From Thalassovita autumnalis (GTDB lineage: Bacteria; Pseudomonadota; Alphaproteobacteria; Rhodobacterales; Rhodobacteraceae): DNA of 64,000 bases. The position numbers were made by a program, and so were the translations under genes. The DNA lies in the NCBI RefSeq assembly GCF_001458255.1, contig NZ_CYSB01000027.1, positions 1-64,000 on the forward strand, read 5' to 3'. Positions 26,812-35,057 of this stretch are shown here, one piece after another (within the stretch, counting starts at the first letter, position 1; each line of letters opens with the position of its first letter). The notes below the pieces were generated by a model. The model was given only the letters and a program-made list of their open reading frames with translations. It did not search any database and was not told the DNA's origin.

Positions 26812-28206
26812 TTAGTCTTTCGGACCGATCATCTGTTCCGGGCGCACAACGGCGTCGAAGGTTTCAGCATCCACGAAGCCAAGCGCGATGGCTTCTTCTT
26901 TCAATGTGGTGCCGTTCTTATGAGCGGTTTTGGCCACAGTTGTGGCATTGTCATAACCGATGGTCGGGGCCAGGGCGGTGACCAGCATCAGGCTTTCTTT
27001 CATCAGCTTGTCGATGCGCGGCTCATTGGCCTTGATGCCCAGAAGCATCCGCTCGGTGAAGCTGTCGGCGACGTCACCCAGCAGCTGCATGGACTGCAGC
27101 AGATTGTAGGACATCATTGGGTTGTAGACGTTCAGCTCAAAATGGCCTTGCGAACCGGCAAAGGTCATCGCGGCGTTGTTACCCATCACATGGGCGGCCA
27201 CCTGGGTCATTGCCTCGGCCTGGGTTGGGTTCACCTTGCCCGGCATGATCGAGGAACCTGGCTCGTTCTCCGGCAGGATCAGCTCGCCCAGACCCGAACG
27301 CGGGCCGGAGCCCAGGAAGCGGATGTCGTTGGCGATCTTATACATGGCACCGGCGACGGTGGCCAAGGCGCCCGACATGAAGACCATCGCGTCATGGGCG
27401 GCCAGCGCTTCGAATTTGTTCGGCGCGGTCACAAAGGGCAGGCCGGTGATTTCGGCCATGTTTGCCGCGACCTTCTCACCCCAGCCTTTCTGGGTGTTGA
27501 GGCCGGTGCCAACCGCAGTGCCCCCTTGCGCCAGCTCATAGATGCCGGGCAGGGCGGCCTCAACACGGGCGATGCCCTGTCGGATCTGATGGGCATAGCC
27601 GCCAAATTCCTGGCCCAGTGTCAGCGGGGTCGCGTCCTGGGTGTGGGTGCGGCCGATTTTGATGATGTCTTTGAACTCTTCCGACTTCTGTTCCAGACCT
27701 TCGGCCAGTTTGTTCAGACCTGGCAGCAGCGTGTCGCGCACCATCATGGCGGCGGCAATGTGCATCGCGGTCGGGAAGGTGTCGTTGGAGGACTGGCCCA
27801 TGTTGCAGTGGTCGTTGGGGTGCACCGGGTCTTTGGAGCCGATCACGCCGCCCAGGATTTCGATCGCGCGGTTTGCGATCACCTCGTTCGAGTTCATGTT
27901 CGACTGGGTGCCCGACCCGGTCTGCCAAACCACCAGCGGGAAGTTATCGTCGAACTTGCCCTGGAAAACCTCACCGGCGGCCTGAATGATCGCATCGCCG
28001 ATCTTAGCGTCCAGCTTGCCCGACTCTTTGTTGGCCATCGCACAGGCCTGTTTGATCACCCCCAGCGCGCGCACAATGGCGACGGGCTGTTTTTCCCAGC
28101 CGATGGGGAAGTTCATGATCGAACGCTGGGTCTGTGCGCCCCAGTATTTGTCAGAAGGAACTTCGAGGGGGCCGAAGCTGTCGGTTTCGGTGCGGGTATT
28201 CGCCAT
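26812..28206 (-). CDS. fumC: Class II fumarate hydratase
   Basis: FumC interconverts fumarate and malate in the TCA cycle without an Fe-S cluster. The 464-residue protein carries the superfamily signature [13 protein letters not shown] (about residue 317), [14 protein letters not shown] (about 95-108) and the [12 protein letters not shown] segment containing the catalytic His. ATG 28206 is preceded by GGAGGT at seven bases, so the eleven extra upstream codons in the open frame are not used. Very sure. Confidence 0.97.
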   Translation of the reverse strand: MANTRTETDSFGPLEVPSDKYWGAQTQRSIMNFPIGWEKQPVAIVRALGVIKQACAMANKESGKLDAKIGDAIIQAAGEVFQGKFDDNFPLVVWQTGSGTQSNMNSNEVIANRAIEILGGVIGSKDPVHPNDHCNMGQSSNDTFPTAMHIAAAMMVRDTLLPGLNKLAEGLEQKSEEFKDIIKIGRTHTQDATPLTLGQEFGGYAHQIRQGIARVEAALPGIYELAQGGTAVGTGLNTQKGWGEKVAANMAEITGLPFVTAPNKFEALAAHDAMVFMSGALATVAGAMYKIANDIRFLGSGPRSGLGELILPENEPGSSIMPGKVNPTQAEAMTQVAAHVMGNNAAMTFAGSQGHFELNVYNPMMSYNLLQSMQLLGDVADSFTERMLLGIKANEPRIDKLMKESLMLVTALAPTIGYDNATTVAKTAHKNGTTLKEEAIALGFVDAETFDAVVRPEQMIGPKD

Positions 28207-28394
28207 GATGACCTCCGAGATATCTGTTGCAGTTTTCATAGCGTAATCCGGGCAAAGTGCAATGCTGTATACCGTGGGATACCGCTAACACTTGCGCAGC
28301 GTTGCCATTGGCGGGGATGCTGACAGCGCCTGTCAGCAGGGTGATTGAAGTGCCAAGTCGCCGCATATTACCCCGAAGGAAAAGGAGCGGCCCC

Positions 28395-28613
28395 ATGCGA
28401 GAGACATTGCGCCTCAAAGCCATCAAAATCTGTGACGCCAAGATCGCGCATAAAGGCGACGGTGTCGGCCTGTCCTTCTACGCGTTTTTCGCCAACAAAA
28501 ATGATGACCCCTATCTGCTAATGGAGGCGGCGGAGTGGTGGATCAGAACCCACCAGCTGGACCACTTTGAAAAAGCGATGAAGGTGCGGGCTCTGATCGC
28601 ATCAGGTGCCTGA
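28395..28613 (+). CDS. DUF6500 family small protein
   Basis: The 72-residue protein (start MRETLRLKAIKICDAKIAHKG) has the sequence FYAFFANKNDDPYLLMEAAEWW in the middle, a pattern I associate with DUF6500 of marine alphaproteobacteria. There are no membrane helices, and no function is known. AAAGGAG lies eight bases before ATG 28395. It is divergent from fumC and convergent with the methyltransferase-like gene. Confidence 0.75.
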   Translation: MRETLRLKAIKICDAKIAHKGDGVGLSFYAFFANKNDDPYLLMEAAEWWIRTHQLDHFEKAMKVRALIASGA

Positions 28614-28628
28614 GGTCGCGGCCGCGTA

Positions 28629-29180
28629 TCAGCGGCGCGTAATCCGGTAAATGGTGGCCGGGGGCAGGTTGGCCCAGACCGTCGCCAGTTTGCGCGATTG
28701 CAGCCCCAGATCCGACAGGAGGTCATCGCCAAACGGGGTGCGGATCGAATAGGTGAACTGGGTGAAACTGGCCCCCGGCGCAAGCACGCGAAAGGCAGGT
28801 TCCAAAACGCCGCGCTGCAGATCCGGGCGGGCCAGCATCGGCACACCTGAAATCACTGCGCCGATGTTGTTTAACCCAATTTTGTCAATGTCTTGACCAG
28901 GGCGATTCAATACTTGCACGCCGGGAAATTTTTCGCGCAGCGTGTCGCAGAACCGCGGGCCCATTTCCAACAGGGTTAGCCGCTCGGGCGCGATGCCATG
29001 ATCCAGTATGGCGCGGGTGAAACTGCCGGTGCCGGGACCGATTTCCACAATCGGACCCTCGACCTGTGCCAGCCCTTCACACATCCACTGCGCCGTTTTT
29101 GTCGAAGACGGAGCCACCGCGCCCACCTCATTGGGGCGGCGGATCATTTCGCCAATAAACAGCGTGAAGTCCCGTGCCAT
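28629..29180 (-). CDS. Phospholipid N-methyltransferase-like SAM enzyme
   Basis: The 183-residue Rossmann methyltransferase has motif I in VEIGPGTGSFT (about residues 45-55), an acidic motif II in LLEMGPRF, and ISGVPML where the post-II/motif IV region of PmtA-type enzymes lies. The opening FIGEMIRRPNEVGAVAPSS is typical of COG3963, which includes Rhodobacter PmtA (phosphatidylethanolamine to phosphatidylcholine). Substrate choice within that group is uncertain. GGGAGG precedes ATG 29180. Confidence 0.82.
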   Translation of the reverse strand: MARDFTLFIGEMIRRPNEVGAVAPSSTKTAQWMCEGLAQVEGPIVEIGPGTGSFTRAILDHGIAPERLTLLEMGPRFCDTLREKFPGVQVLNRPGQDIDKIGLNNIGAVISGVPMLARPDLQRGVLEPAFRVLAPGASFTQFTYSIRTPFGDDLLSDLGLQSRKLATVWANLPPATIYRITRR

Positions 29181-29312
29181 ATCAATCCTCCCGTCATAAA
29201 ATCTATTCCGGGTTAAGATATGTCACCTGATTGTAAATGTGAGATGGCGCAGCCCAAAAATCCGGACAACACCTTGGCAATGGGCAAGCATTCGCCGATC
29301 GGCGGGCGCTAC

Positions 29313-29792
29313 TTACTTGCGGAAACTGTCGAGGCTGACGACCTCGGCCTCTTGCGGGGCGGATTTTTCTTCCAGGATCTCTTCCAAGGCAGCGGTGCCG
29401 TCCTGTTCGGTGAAACCCTCACCGTCCTCATCCCCATCTTCGGGGGTTTCAAACCGCAGACCAAACTCGACCGAGGGATCGACAAAGGTGCAGATTGAAT
29501 CAAATGGCACGTAAAGCGGTTCCGGCTGATCGCCAAAATTCAGCGTGACGTGAAACCCGTCCTCTTCGACCAACAGATTGTCATACCAATGCTGCATCAC
29601 CACGGTCATTTCGCTGGGGTAGCGCTCTTTCAACCAACTGGCCAGCACCGCATCCGGGTGTGTGGTGTCGAAGGTGATGAAAAAATGATGCGCGCCCGGC
29701 AGGCCGTTTTCCGCAACGCCTTGCAAAACCTCCTGAATCAGGCTGCGCATGGCGCGGTGCATCAGGTTTCCGTAGTCAATGCTGCTTGACAT
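29313..29792 (-). CDS. sspB: ClpXP adaptor SspB (alphaproteobacterial type)
   Basis: SspB binds ssrA-tagged proteins and delivers them to ClpXP. The 159-residue product begins SSSIDYGNLMHRAMRSLIQEVL and has FFITFDTTHPDAV and LYVPFDSICTFVDPSVEFGLRF, all hallmarks of the Caulobacter-type SspB (formerly DUF2469-like). An acidic flexible linker follows, and the C-terminal EAEVVSLDSFRK should be the ClpX-binding tail. The frame is open far upstream without family sequence; ATG 29792 is the natural start. The tmRNA gene that makes its substrate tag lies 1.5 kb away. Confidence 0.92.
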   Translation of the reverse strand: MSSSIDYGNLMHRAMRSLIQEVLQGVAENGLPGAHHFFITFDTTHPDAVLASWLKERYPSEMTVVMQHWYDNLLVEEDGFHVTLNFGDQPEPLYVPFDSICTFVDPSVEFGLRFETPEDGDEDGEGFTEQDGTAALEEILEEKSAPQEAEVVSLDSFRK

Positions 29793-29974
29793 AAGAGTGC
29801 CTTTCTTGGTGCGGGTCTGAGCATAGGGGATTTGCCAAAAAACGAAAGGGCAACTGACCGAAAGCGGGTAAAAAAAATCTGTAAGTGGGTCGGGATGTGT
29901 GTCTGACTGTGCCGTTCGACGGGGCGATTGAGCAGCGGTATCCTGATGTGTGGTCAATGGGTTAACCCGAAGTG

Positions 29975-31216
29975 TTAGCTCAGAAGGCCCCAGATGATGC
30001 CGACCAGACCCATGATGGCCAAGGTCGTCAGCATGCCGCGTTTTAGACCCAGCATCAAAAGTGCTGCCAGTCCCATGAACCCTGCCGCAAGAGGTGAAAA
30101 GCTGCTGACATCCGGCACAGGGCCGAAACGTGTCTGGCTGACCTGACCAAAAAGCACCTGAAGCGCAAACCACAGCGACAGATTGGCGATCACCCCCGCC
30201 ACGGCCGCCGTGATTGCGGCCAGTGCATTGGACAGGCGCGGGGCGTGGGTCAGCAGGTTGACGTAGGGCGCGCCGGCAAAGATCCACAGGAAACACGGCA
30301 CAAAAGTCACCCAAAGTGCGAGAGCTGAGGCCGTGAGCGCCAAGCTCACCCCGCCCTGCATCTGCCCGGCCAGTGTTGCGACGAACTGCGTGACCAGGAT
30401 CAGCGGGCCCGGGGTGGTTTCTGCCAGACCCAGGGCGTCAATCATCTGTGGCAGGCTCAGCCAGCCATGATCATTGACAACGGCCTGCGTCATATAGGCC
30501 AGCACCGCATAGGCACCGCCAAAGGTCACCACCGCCAGCTTGGAGAAAAACAGCGCAATCTCGCTAAGGAAAGCATGATCCCAAAGTGCCAGCAGGCCAA
30601 ACGGCGCCGCCCACAGCGCGGCGCAGGCCAGAACCGGACGCCACAGAAATCGCGGCGCTTCCTTTGCTTCGGTTGACGCTTGCGCGTGTTCCGCGCTCAA
30701 CGCGCCCCATACAGCGGCGGCCAAAACCACAAGCGGGAAGGGCAGCTGCAGGAAAAAGATCGCGGCAAAGGATAGTGCGGCCAGAACATAGGCGCTTGGC
30801 CGGGTCAGGGCTTTGCCGGCGATCTTGCGCAATGCGGTGAACACAACGATGACCACGGCCGCCTGAATGCCCAGGAATGCCGATTGCACCAAGGGCAGCG
30901 TGCCAAACTGCGCATAGGCCAGCGCCAGCGCCAGAATGACCGCCGCCCCAGGCAGTACAAACAGGGCGCCAGCGATCAACCCGCCCAAAACACCGCGTTT
31001 CAACCAACCCGCATAGGTTGCCAGCTGCATGGCCTCTGGCCCGGGCAGTAACATGCAAAACGACAAGGCTGAAAGGAACTGTTTTTCGCTCAGCCAGGGG
31101 CGAACTTCCACCAACTCCTTGTGCATCAGGGCAATTTGGGCGGCGGGCCCCCCAAAGGACAAGACGCCAATGCGGCCAAAAACGCGGGTCAGTTCAGAAA
31201 GGGATGGGGTGATCAT
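29975..31216 (-). CDS. chrA: Chromate transporter, long (two-domain) ChrA
   Basis: The 413-residue membrane protein has two homologous CHR domains. The first opens with VFGRIGVLSFGGPAAQIALM and contains LLPGPEAMQLATYAGW; the second repeats the theme with KLAVVTFGGAYAVLAYM and LAETTPGPLILVTQFVA. About ten to twelve helices are expected. The family exports chromate or a related oxyanion by proton-motive force; many members have no proven role. No chrB regulator is adjacent. It lies directly upstream of the tmRNA gene on the same strand order. Confidence 0.93.
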   Translation of the reverse strand: MITPSLSELTRVFGRIGVLSFGGPAAQIALMHKELVEVRPWLSEKQFLSALSFCMLLPGPEAMQLATYAGWLKRGVLGGLIAGALFVLPGAAVILALALAYAQFGTLPLVQSAFLGIQAAVVIVVFTALRKIAGKALTRPSAYVLAALSFAAIFFLQLPFPLVVLAAAVWGALSAEHAQASTEAKEAPRFLWRPVLACAALWAAPFGLLALWDHAFLSEIALFFSKLAVVTFGGAYAVLAYMTQAVVNDHGWLSLPQMIDALGLAETTPGPLILVTQFVATLAGQMQGGVSLALTASALALWVTFVPCFLWIFAGAPYVNLLTHAPRLSNALAAITAAVAGVIANLSLWFALQVLFGQVSQTRFGPVPDVSSFSPLAAGFMGLAALLMLGLKRGMLTTLAIMGLVGIIWGLLS

Positions 31217-31309
31217 GGCCTGATGCTGCTGTCATTGCAAATGCCTCCCTCATACCGGCGGAACGCGGGCACGTATAGCGGCTAAATCAGGTCAGAATGG
31301 GAAGGTGCA

Positions 31310-31615
31310 GGTTTCTGTTGCCAGGTACCTGCGGACCCCGCCTTAGGCTGCTAGGCGTAAGGGCTTAAAGGTCGATTTTTCGGACTGCTTACGCAGCCAG
31401 AGCCATCGGAGCACGATTGTTATTGGCAATTATGCTTAGCGAACCGATAACAGTGGTATCTCACCGGGACAAAGCTAACCCCTTTAGACGTTCGTCGATC
31501 CTGTTTCGGCCCCATGATCCCCCAATAAAGGATGTTTGGTGGAGCCGCCGGGTACCGCCCCCGGGTCCGATCCGCTTATTACGAGCGCGTTTATGTCCAT
31601 AGCCCCCGAGGGGAC
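31310..31615 (-). ncRNA. ssrA: Circularly permuted two-piece tmRNA
   Basis: On the minus strand, an acceptor piece (about 31537-31615) ends in GGCTCCACCA with a T-arm-like stem before it. After 23 intervening bases (31514-31536) the coding piece starts GGGGCCGAAACAGGATCGAC. The 5' GGGGCC can pair with GGCTCC to form the acceptor stem, with one G-U. The tag reading frame (31389-31427) encodes ANNNRAPMALAA and a TAA stop, ending in the LAA needed for ClpXP and SspB. This gene order, acceptor piece before coding piece, is the alphaproteobacterial permutation. The outer ends are approximate. A TATATA box lies about eight bases upstream of the likely start. Confidence 0.93.
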
Positions 31616-31667
31616 AGCCCCTATATAGGCGGGAACTTCGGGGAAGAGAAGGGGCAGAATTGCAAAT

Positions 31668-32390
31668 TCAGGTGGGGTGCAGGGCCCCCTCCAGACGGTA
31701 ATGTCCGGTGATCGGGTATGAAAACAGGATGTTATCCAGCCGGGTGCCGGCCCCGGCATTGTGAATGATCAGCGGCGTCTGACTGTGGCGATCCACCTGG
31801 GTACTGACGATGCCGATATGCGGCTGACCAGGCCCGAAGGACCAGGTGACGATGTCACCGGGCCGAAAATCTGTGGCACTGGGCGGCGCGGTCAGCGGGC
31901 GTTCAGCACCGATGCGCTCAAAAAACCGGCGCAGATTTGGCACCCGGCGGTGATCGATGTTTCGATCGGGACCTGGCAGCCCCCAGAGCGCAGGGTAGGC
32001 GGCAAAGTGATCGGCCATGTCCTCATGTACGACCACCTGCAAGTCCAGATCATGGGCGTCCCGCAAGGCGCGGATCACCACATCCGTGCAGACGCCGCGA
32101 CGCCGATCAATGTCACCCATAGGATAGTCCAGCCCTTGATAGGCGCCATCATACTGCGTTGTTATGCCGATCTGATCCGTCGCGGCTGTCACCAACTCTG
32201 TAGCCCAGGTAGTAGCAGGGATTACATCTTCTGCGCGTGTTTCCTGACTGGGATGCCGCGGCGCGGGAAGGACAGTGTGAACAATGTCTGACAGTTTGGC
32301 ATGGGCCGCAAGCCGTTGATGCGGTGGGGCCAGGCCATACGCAGCGCCAGTCAGGGCCAAAAAAGAAATCAGTAGGAGGCGTTTACGCAT
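31668..32390 (-). CDS. DUF1287 domain protein, exported
   Basis: The 240-residue protein has an N-terminal signal sequence (RKRLLLISFLALTGAAYG). A DUF1287 domain follows: GVCTDVVIRALRDAHDLDLQ with a Cys in nucleophile-like position, DHRRVPNLRRFFER, and DFRPGDIVTWSFGPGQPHIGIVS with a His. This Cys-His arrangement resembles NlpC/P60-type peptidase folds, so an envelope hydrolase is possible, though the family's activity is not established to my knowledge. ATG 32390 gives the signal peptide its normal length. Confidence 0.87.
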   Translation of the reverse strand: MRKRLLLISFLALTGAAYGLAPPHQRLAAHAKLSDIVHTVLPAPRHPSQETRAEDVIPATTWATELVTAATDQIGITTQYDGAYQGLDYPMGDIDRRRGVCTDVVIRALRDAHDLDLQVVVHEDMADHFAAYPALWGLPGPDRNIDHRRVPNLRRFFERIGAERPLTAPPSATDFRPGDIVTWSFGPGQPHIGIVSTQVDRHSQTPLIIHNAGAGTRLDNILFSYPITGHYRLEGALHPT

Positions 32391-32468
32391 GTGCGCACCA
32401 TGAGCCGCGCGGTGATGTTGGGCAAGTCGCACCCCGCAGTCGCAGAGGTTTCGGCGGGAACAGGCTGA

Positions 32469-33191
32469 TCAGCGGGCAGTGGGCTGGTTCAGATCGCGGG
32501 TATAGCTGTGCAGTTCGACAAGCGCACTGTCGCAGTCTTCCGGAGATTTCTGTTCCAGCGCATCCACAATGCGTTGATGCAGACCGATGATCACATCCCG
32601 CGACCGGCGTGTGTAGGTGATCATATTCATCAAGGGCTGCATCGCCTCAACCGCCCCGGCCAGTTGATAAGACAGCACGGGATTTCCCGCGGCATCCACA
32701 AGGGCCCGGTGAAACGCAACATCCGAAGCACAGAATGCCTCATCCGATAGGCCGGTGGCAGACTGGCGGGTGATCTCAGCCTGCATCGCCGCCAGGTGAT
32801 CAGGTTGCCGCCTTTCTGCGGCCAAAGGGGCGCAGGCCCGTTCCAGCGCAAACCGTGCTTCGCAGGCGGTGTCAAAGCTGACACCATTCATGCTGAGCAG
32901 CAGGGTCGAGGTGGTGATCTGCTGGCCATAGGCCTGTTCATAACTCAGCCGGTTCACGAAGGCCCCGCCACTTGCGCCACGTTGCGTGCGGATCAGCGAT
33001 TGTGCCGCCAATCGTTTCAACGCTTCACGTACCGTTGGGCGTGACACTTCGAACTGGGCGGCCAGCTCTGCCTCAGACGGTAGGCGTTCGTCTACAATCA
33101 GCCGACCCGCGATGATGGCGTCGCGGATATCACTGGCGATCGCTGCCGATAGATCGGTCGGGCGTGGACGGGGTTTTGAATTGTCTGACAT
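32469..33191 (-). CDS. FadR-type GntR family transcriptional regulator
   Basis: The 240-residue regulator has an N-terminal winged helix (AIIAGRLIVDERLPSEAELAAQF, then VSRPTVREALKRLAAQSLI) and a helical FCD effector domain with Asp/His metal-type residues (ASDVAFHRALVDAAGN and GLHQRIVDAL). Its start codon lies inside a TTGTCTGACA palindrome and a second copy sits 35 bases upstream, so it probably represses itself and perhaps the divergent genes. The effector is unknown. Confidence 0.9.
   Translation of the reverse strand: MSDNSKPRPRPTDLSAAIASDIRDAIIAGRLIVDERLPSEAELAAQFEVSRPTVREALKRLAAQSLIRTQRGASGGAFVNRLSYEQAYGQQITTSTLLLSMNGVSFDTACEARFALERACAPLAAERRQPDHLAAMQAEITRQSATGLSDEAFCASDVAFHRALVDAAGNPVLSYQLAGAVEAMQPLMNMITYTRRSRDVIIGLHQRIVDALEQKSPEDCDSALVELHSYTRDLNQPTAR
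33181..33190. promoter_or_regulatory. Probable GntR operator, copy 1
   Basis: TTGTCTGACA contains the odd palindrome TGTC-N-GACA, the form expected for FadR-subfamily GntR operators. It overlaps the first three codons of the regulator gene. Confidence 0.5.
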
Positions 33192-33215
33192 TTTACTTGG
33201 CAGGTGCTGATTTAT

Positions 33216-33225
33216 TTGTCAGACA
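33216..33225. promoter_or_regulatory. Probable GntR operator, copy 2
   Basis: TTGTCAGACA repeats the TGTC-N-GACA palindrome with its centre 35 bases from copy 1, in the divergent promoter region between the GntR regulator and the DinB-like gene. Confidence 0.5.
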
Positions 33226-33317
33226 TTTATCAAGCCCCGTGGTTTCTCGCAACACTCCTGAGCATCCTCCTTAGGTTTTGGTGTCGCCAGATCATGATGA
33301 ACCAAAGGAATGAACAA

Positions 33318-33833
33318 ATGATTACGCCGCAATATTGTCAGCGGATGGCACAACATAACCTCTGGCAAAACAACGAAATGTCGGCTGCGATGTCTGCGCT
33401 GAGTGAGACGCAGCTGTGGCTGGATCGCAGCGCTTTCTTCGGCTCCATACAAGGCACGGCGAATCATCTGCTCTGGGGGGACCTGACCTGGTTGTCGCGT
33501 TTTGACGGCGGCGCGGGTCCGCAAACGGTCTTGGAAAACAGTACCGCTGAGGCGGCGGATCTGGCGGATTGGCAGCAAAAGCGAGAGGCACTGGATCAGC
33601 GGTTTCTGGCGTGGGCCAACGAGTTGACTGCCGCGGATATGGACGGTGATTTCAGCTGGTATTCCGGTGCGATGCAACGGGATTTCTCTCTGCCAAAGGC
33701 GCTGTGCCTGATGCAGATGTTCAATCATCAAACCCATCACCGCGGTCAGATCCACGCGATGGTGACGGCCGCGGGCGGCAAGGGGTGGACCACGGATCTG
33801 CCATTTATGCCGCCTGCGTTTGCGAAAAATTAA
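33318..33833 (+). CDS. DinB family protein
   Basis: The 171-residue helical-bundle protein begins MITPQYCQRMAQHNLWQNNEM and carries the metal-binding histidines of the DinB/YfiT fold: one in MAQHNLW, one in ANHLLWGDLTW and the pair in FNHQTHHRGQIHAM. DinB-like proteins include thiol-dependent transferases and uncharacterised stress proteins. AAAGGA lies about ten bases before ATG 33318; earlier in-frame ATGs at 33294 and 33297 are less likely. It is followed 18 bases later by the AcuI-like gene, probably in one operon under the GntR regulator. Confidence 0.88.
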   Translation: MITPQYCQRMAQHNLWQNNEMSAAMSALSETQLWLDRSAFFGSIQGTANHLLWGDLTWLSRFDGGAGPQTVLENSTAEAADLADWQQKREALDQRFLAWANELTAADMDGDFSWYSGAMQRDFSLPKALCLMQMFNHQTHHRGQIHAMVTAAGGKGWTTDLPFMPPAFAKN

Positions 33834-33851
33834 CTTTGGGAGGATAGCGTG

Positions 33852-34841
33852 ATGTTCAACGCCCTTGTTGTTGACAAAAATGAAGATGGCAAAACGCAGG
33901 CTGCGGTGAAACAGCTGCGGTTGGATGATCTTCCGCACGCGGAAGTGACGGTCGCGGTGGATTATTCCACCGTGAACTACAAGGACGGTCTGTGTATTGG
34001 ACCCGGCGGCGGGTTGGTGCGCAACTACCCTCATGTGCCGGGGATTGATTTCGCGGGCACGGTCGAAAACTCGGAAGATCCGCGTTACGCACCGGGTGAC
34101 AAGGTGGTGCTGACCGGTTGGCGCGTCGGCGAAGCGCATTGGGGCGGCTATGCGCAAAAGGCGCGGGTGAAGGGTGATTGGCTTGTCCCGCTGCCCGATG
34201 GGATCAGCACCCGCCAGGCAATGGCGGTTGGCACGGCAGGCTTCACGGCGATGTTGGCCGTAATGGCGCTGGAGGATCACGGGCTGACCCCGGGGCAGGG
34301 TCCGGTATTGGTGACGGGCGCAGCCGGGGGTGTTGGATCCGTTGCAACCGCAATCCTGGCGCATCTGGGATATGAGGTTGCCGCGGTGACCGGCCGACCT
34401 GAGACCGAAGAGTATCTGCGCGGCCTTGGCGCAAGTCAGATCGTTCCGCGGGAACAGCTGAATGAAACAACCAAACGTCCGCTGGAGAGTGAGAGCTGGG
34501 CGGGATGTGTCGATGCCGTGGGCGGCGCAATGCTGGCGCGGCTTCTGGGGCAGATGAAATATGGCGGATCGGTGGCCGCCGTTGGACTTGCGGGCGGTGC
34601 GGCGCTGCCGGCAACGGTTATTCCCTTCCTGTTGCGGGGCGTGAACCTCTTGGGGATCGACTCGGTCCTGCAGCCGTTTGAGAAACGGCAGCGGGCCTGG
34701 CAGCGGGTAGTCACGGACCTGCCATTGGAAAAGCTGGACGCGATGGTGCAGCCAGCGACGCTACAGGATCTGCCGCAGTTGGGCGCGGATATTCTGGCGG
34801 GCAAGGTTCAGGGCCGGGTGGTCGTTGACGTAAACGCTTGA
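33852..34841 (+). CDS. acuI: AcuI/YhdH-type acrylyl-CoA reductase (MDR family)
   Basis: The 329-residue medium-chain dehydrogenase has the quinone-reductase-like substrate domain (YSTVNYKDGLCIGPGG, PGIDFAGTVE) and a nucleotide-binding domain with VTGAAGGVGSVA (about residue 155) and VTGRPE, which favours NADPH. Zinc ligands are absent, as in the family. In roseobacters AcuI reduces toxic acryloyl-CoA to propionyl-CoA after DMSP breakdown; a broader quinone reductase role is the alternative. No dmd or ddd genes are adjacent. GGGAGG precedes ATG 33852. Confidence 0.85.
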   Translation: MFNALVVDKNEDGKTQAAVKQLRLDDLPHAEVTVAVDYSTVNYKDGLCIGPGGGLVRNYPHVPGIDFAGTVENSEDPRYAPGDKVVLTGWRVGEAHWGGYAQKARVKGDWLVPLPDGISTRQAMAVGTAGFTAMLAVMALEDHGLTPGQGPVLVTGAAGGVGSVATAILAHLGYEVAAVTGRPETEEYLRGLGASQIVPREQLNETTKRPLESESWAGCVDAVGGAMLARLLGQMKYGGSVAAVGLAGGAALPATVIPFLLRGVNLLGIDSVLQPFEKRQRAWQRVVTDLPLEKLDAMVQPATLQDLPQLGADILAGKVQGRVVVDVNA

Positions 34842-35057
34842 TTCCGGAGTCTTAACGACTGCGACATAGCGGTTTGGTGACCCCTTAAGGCGGGGTCCCG
34901 ACATCACCCGCCGCCGCCAATACGCTCCAGGGTATTATATGAAACTGTTGCGGCCCGGTTCTGGGCCGGACCTCTCCGTCTGGCTAAACGCCGCGTCAAA
35001 TCTAGGCCGTGACAACGGTTCTTGACCCAATCCATGAGACACGGCAAAGCTGTGCGC
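34842..35057. other. Intergenic region with two stable hairpins
   Basis: GACCCC (34879-34884) pairs with GGGGTC (34892-34897), and CGGCCC (34951-34956) with GGGCCG (34963-34968). Neither has a T-run, so they are not simple terminators. The second may belong to the aminotransferase leader, or the region may encode a small RNA. No known family is recognised. Confidence 0.3.

Noticed and set aside
26920-28323. 467-residue plus-strand frame covering fumC
   Set aside because: fumC on the opposite strand is unambiguous; this frame is His/Gly-rich with no family.
33219-34364. 381-residue minus-strand frame across the DinB-like and acuI genes
   Set aside because: Both plus-strand genes have clear family motifs and ribosome-binding sites; the antisense frame has neither.
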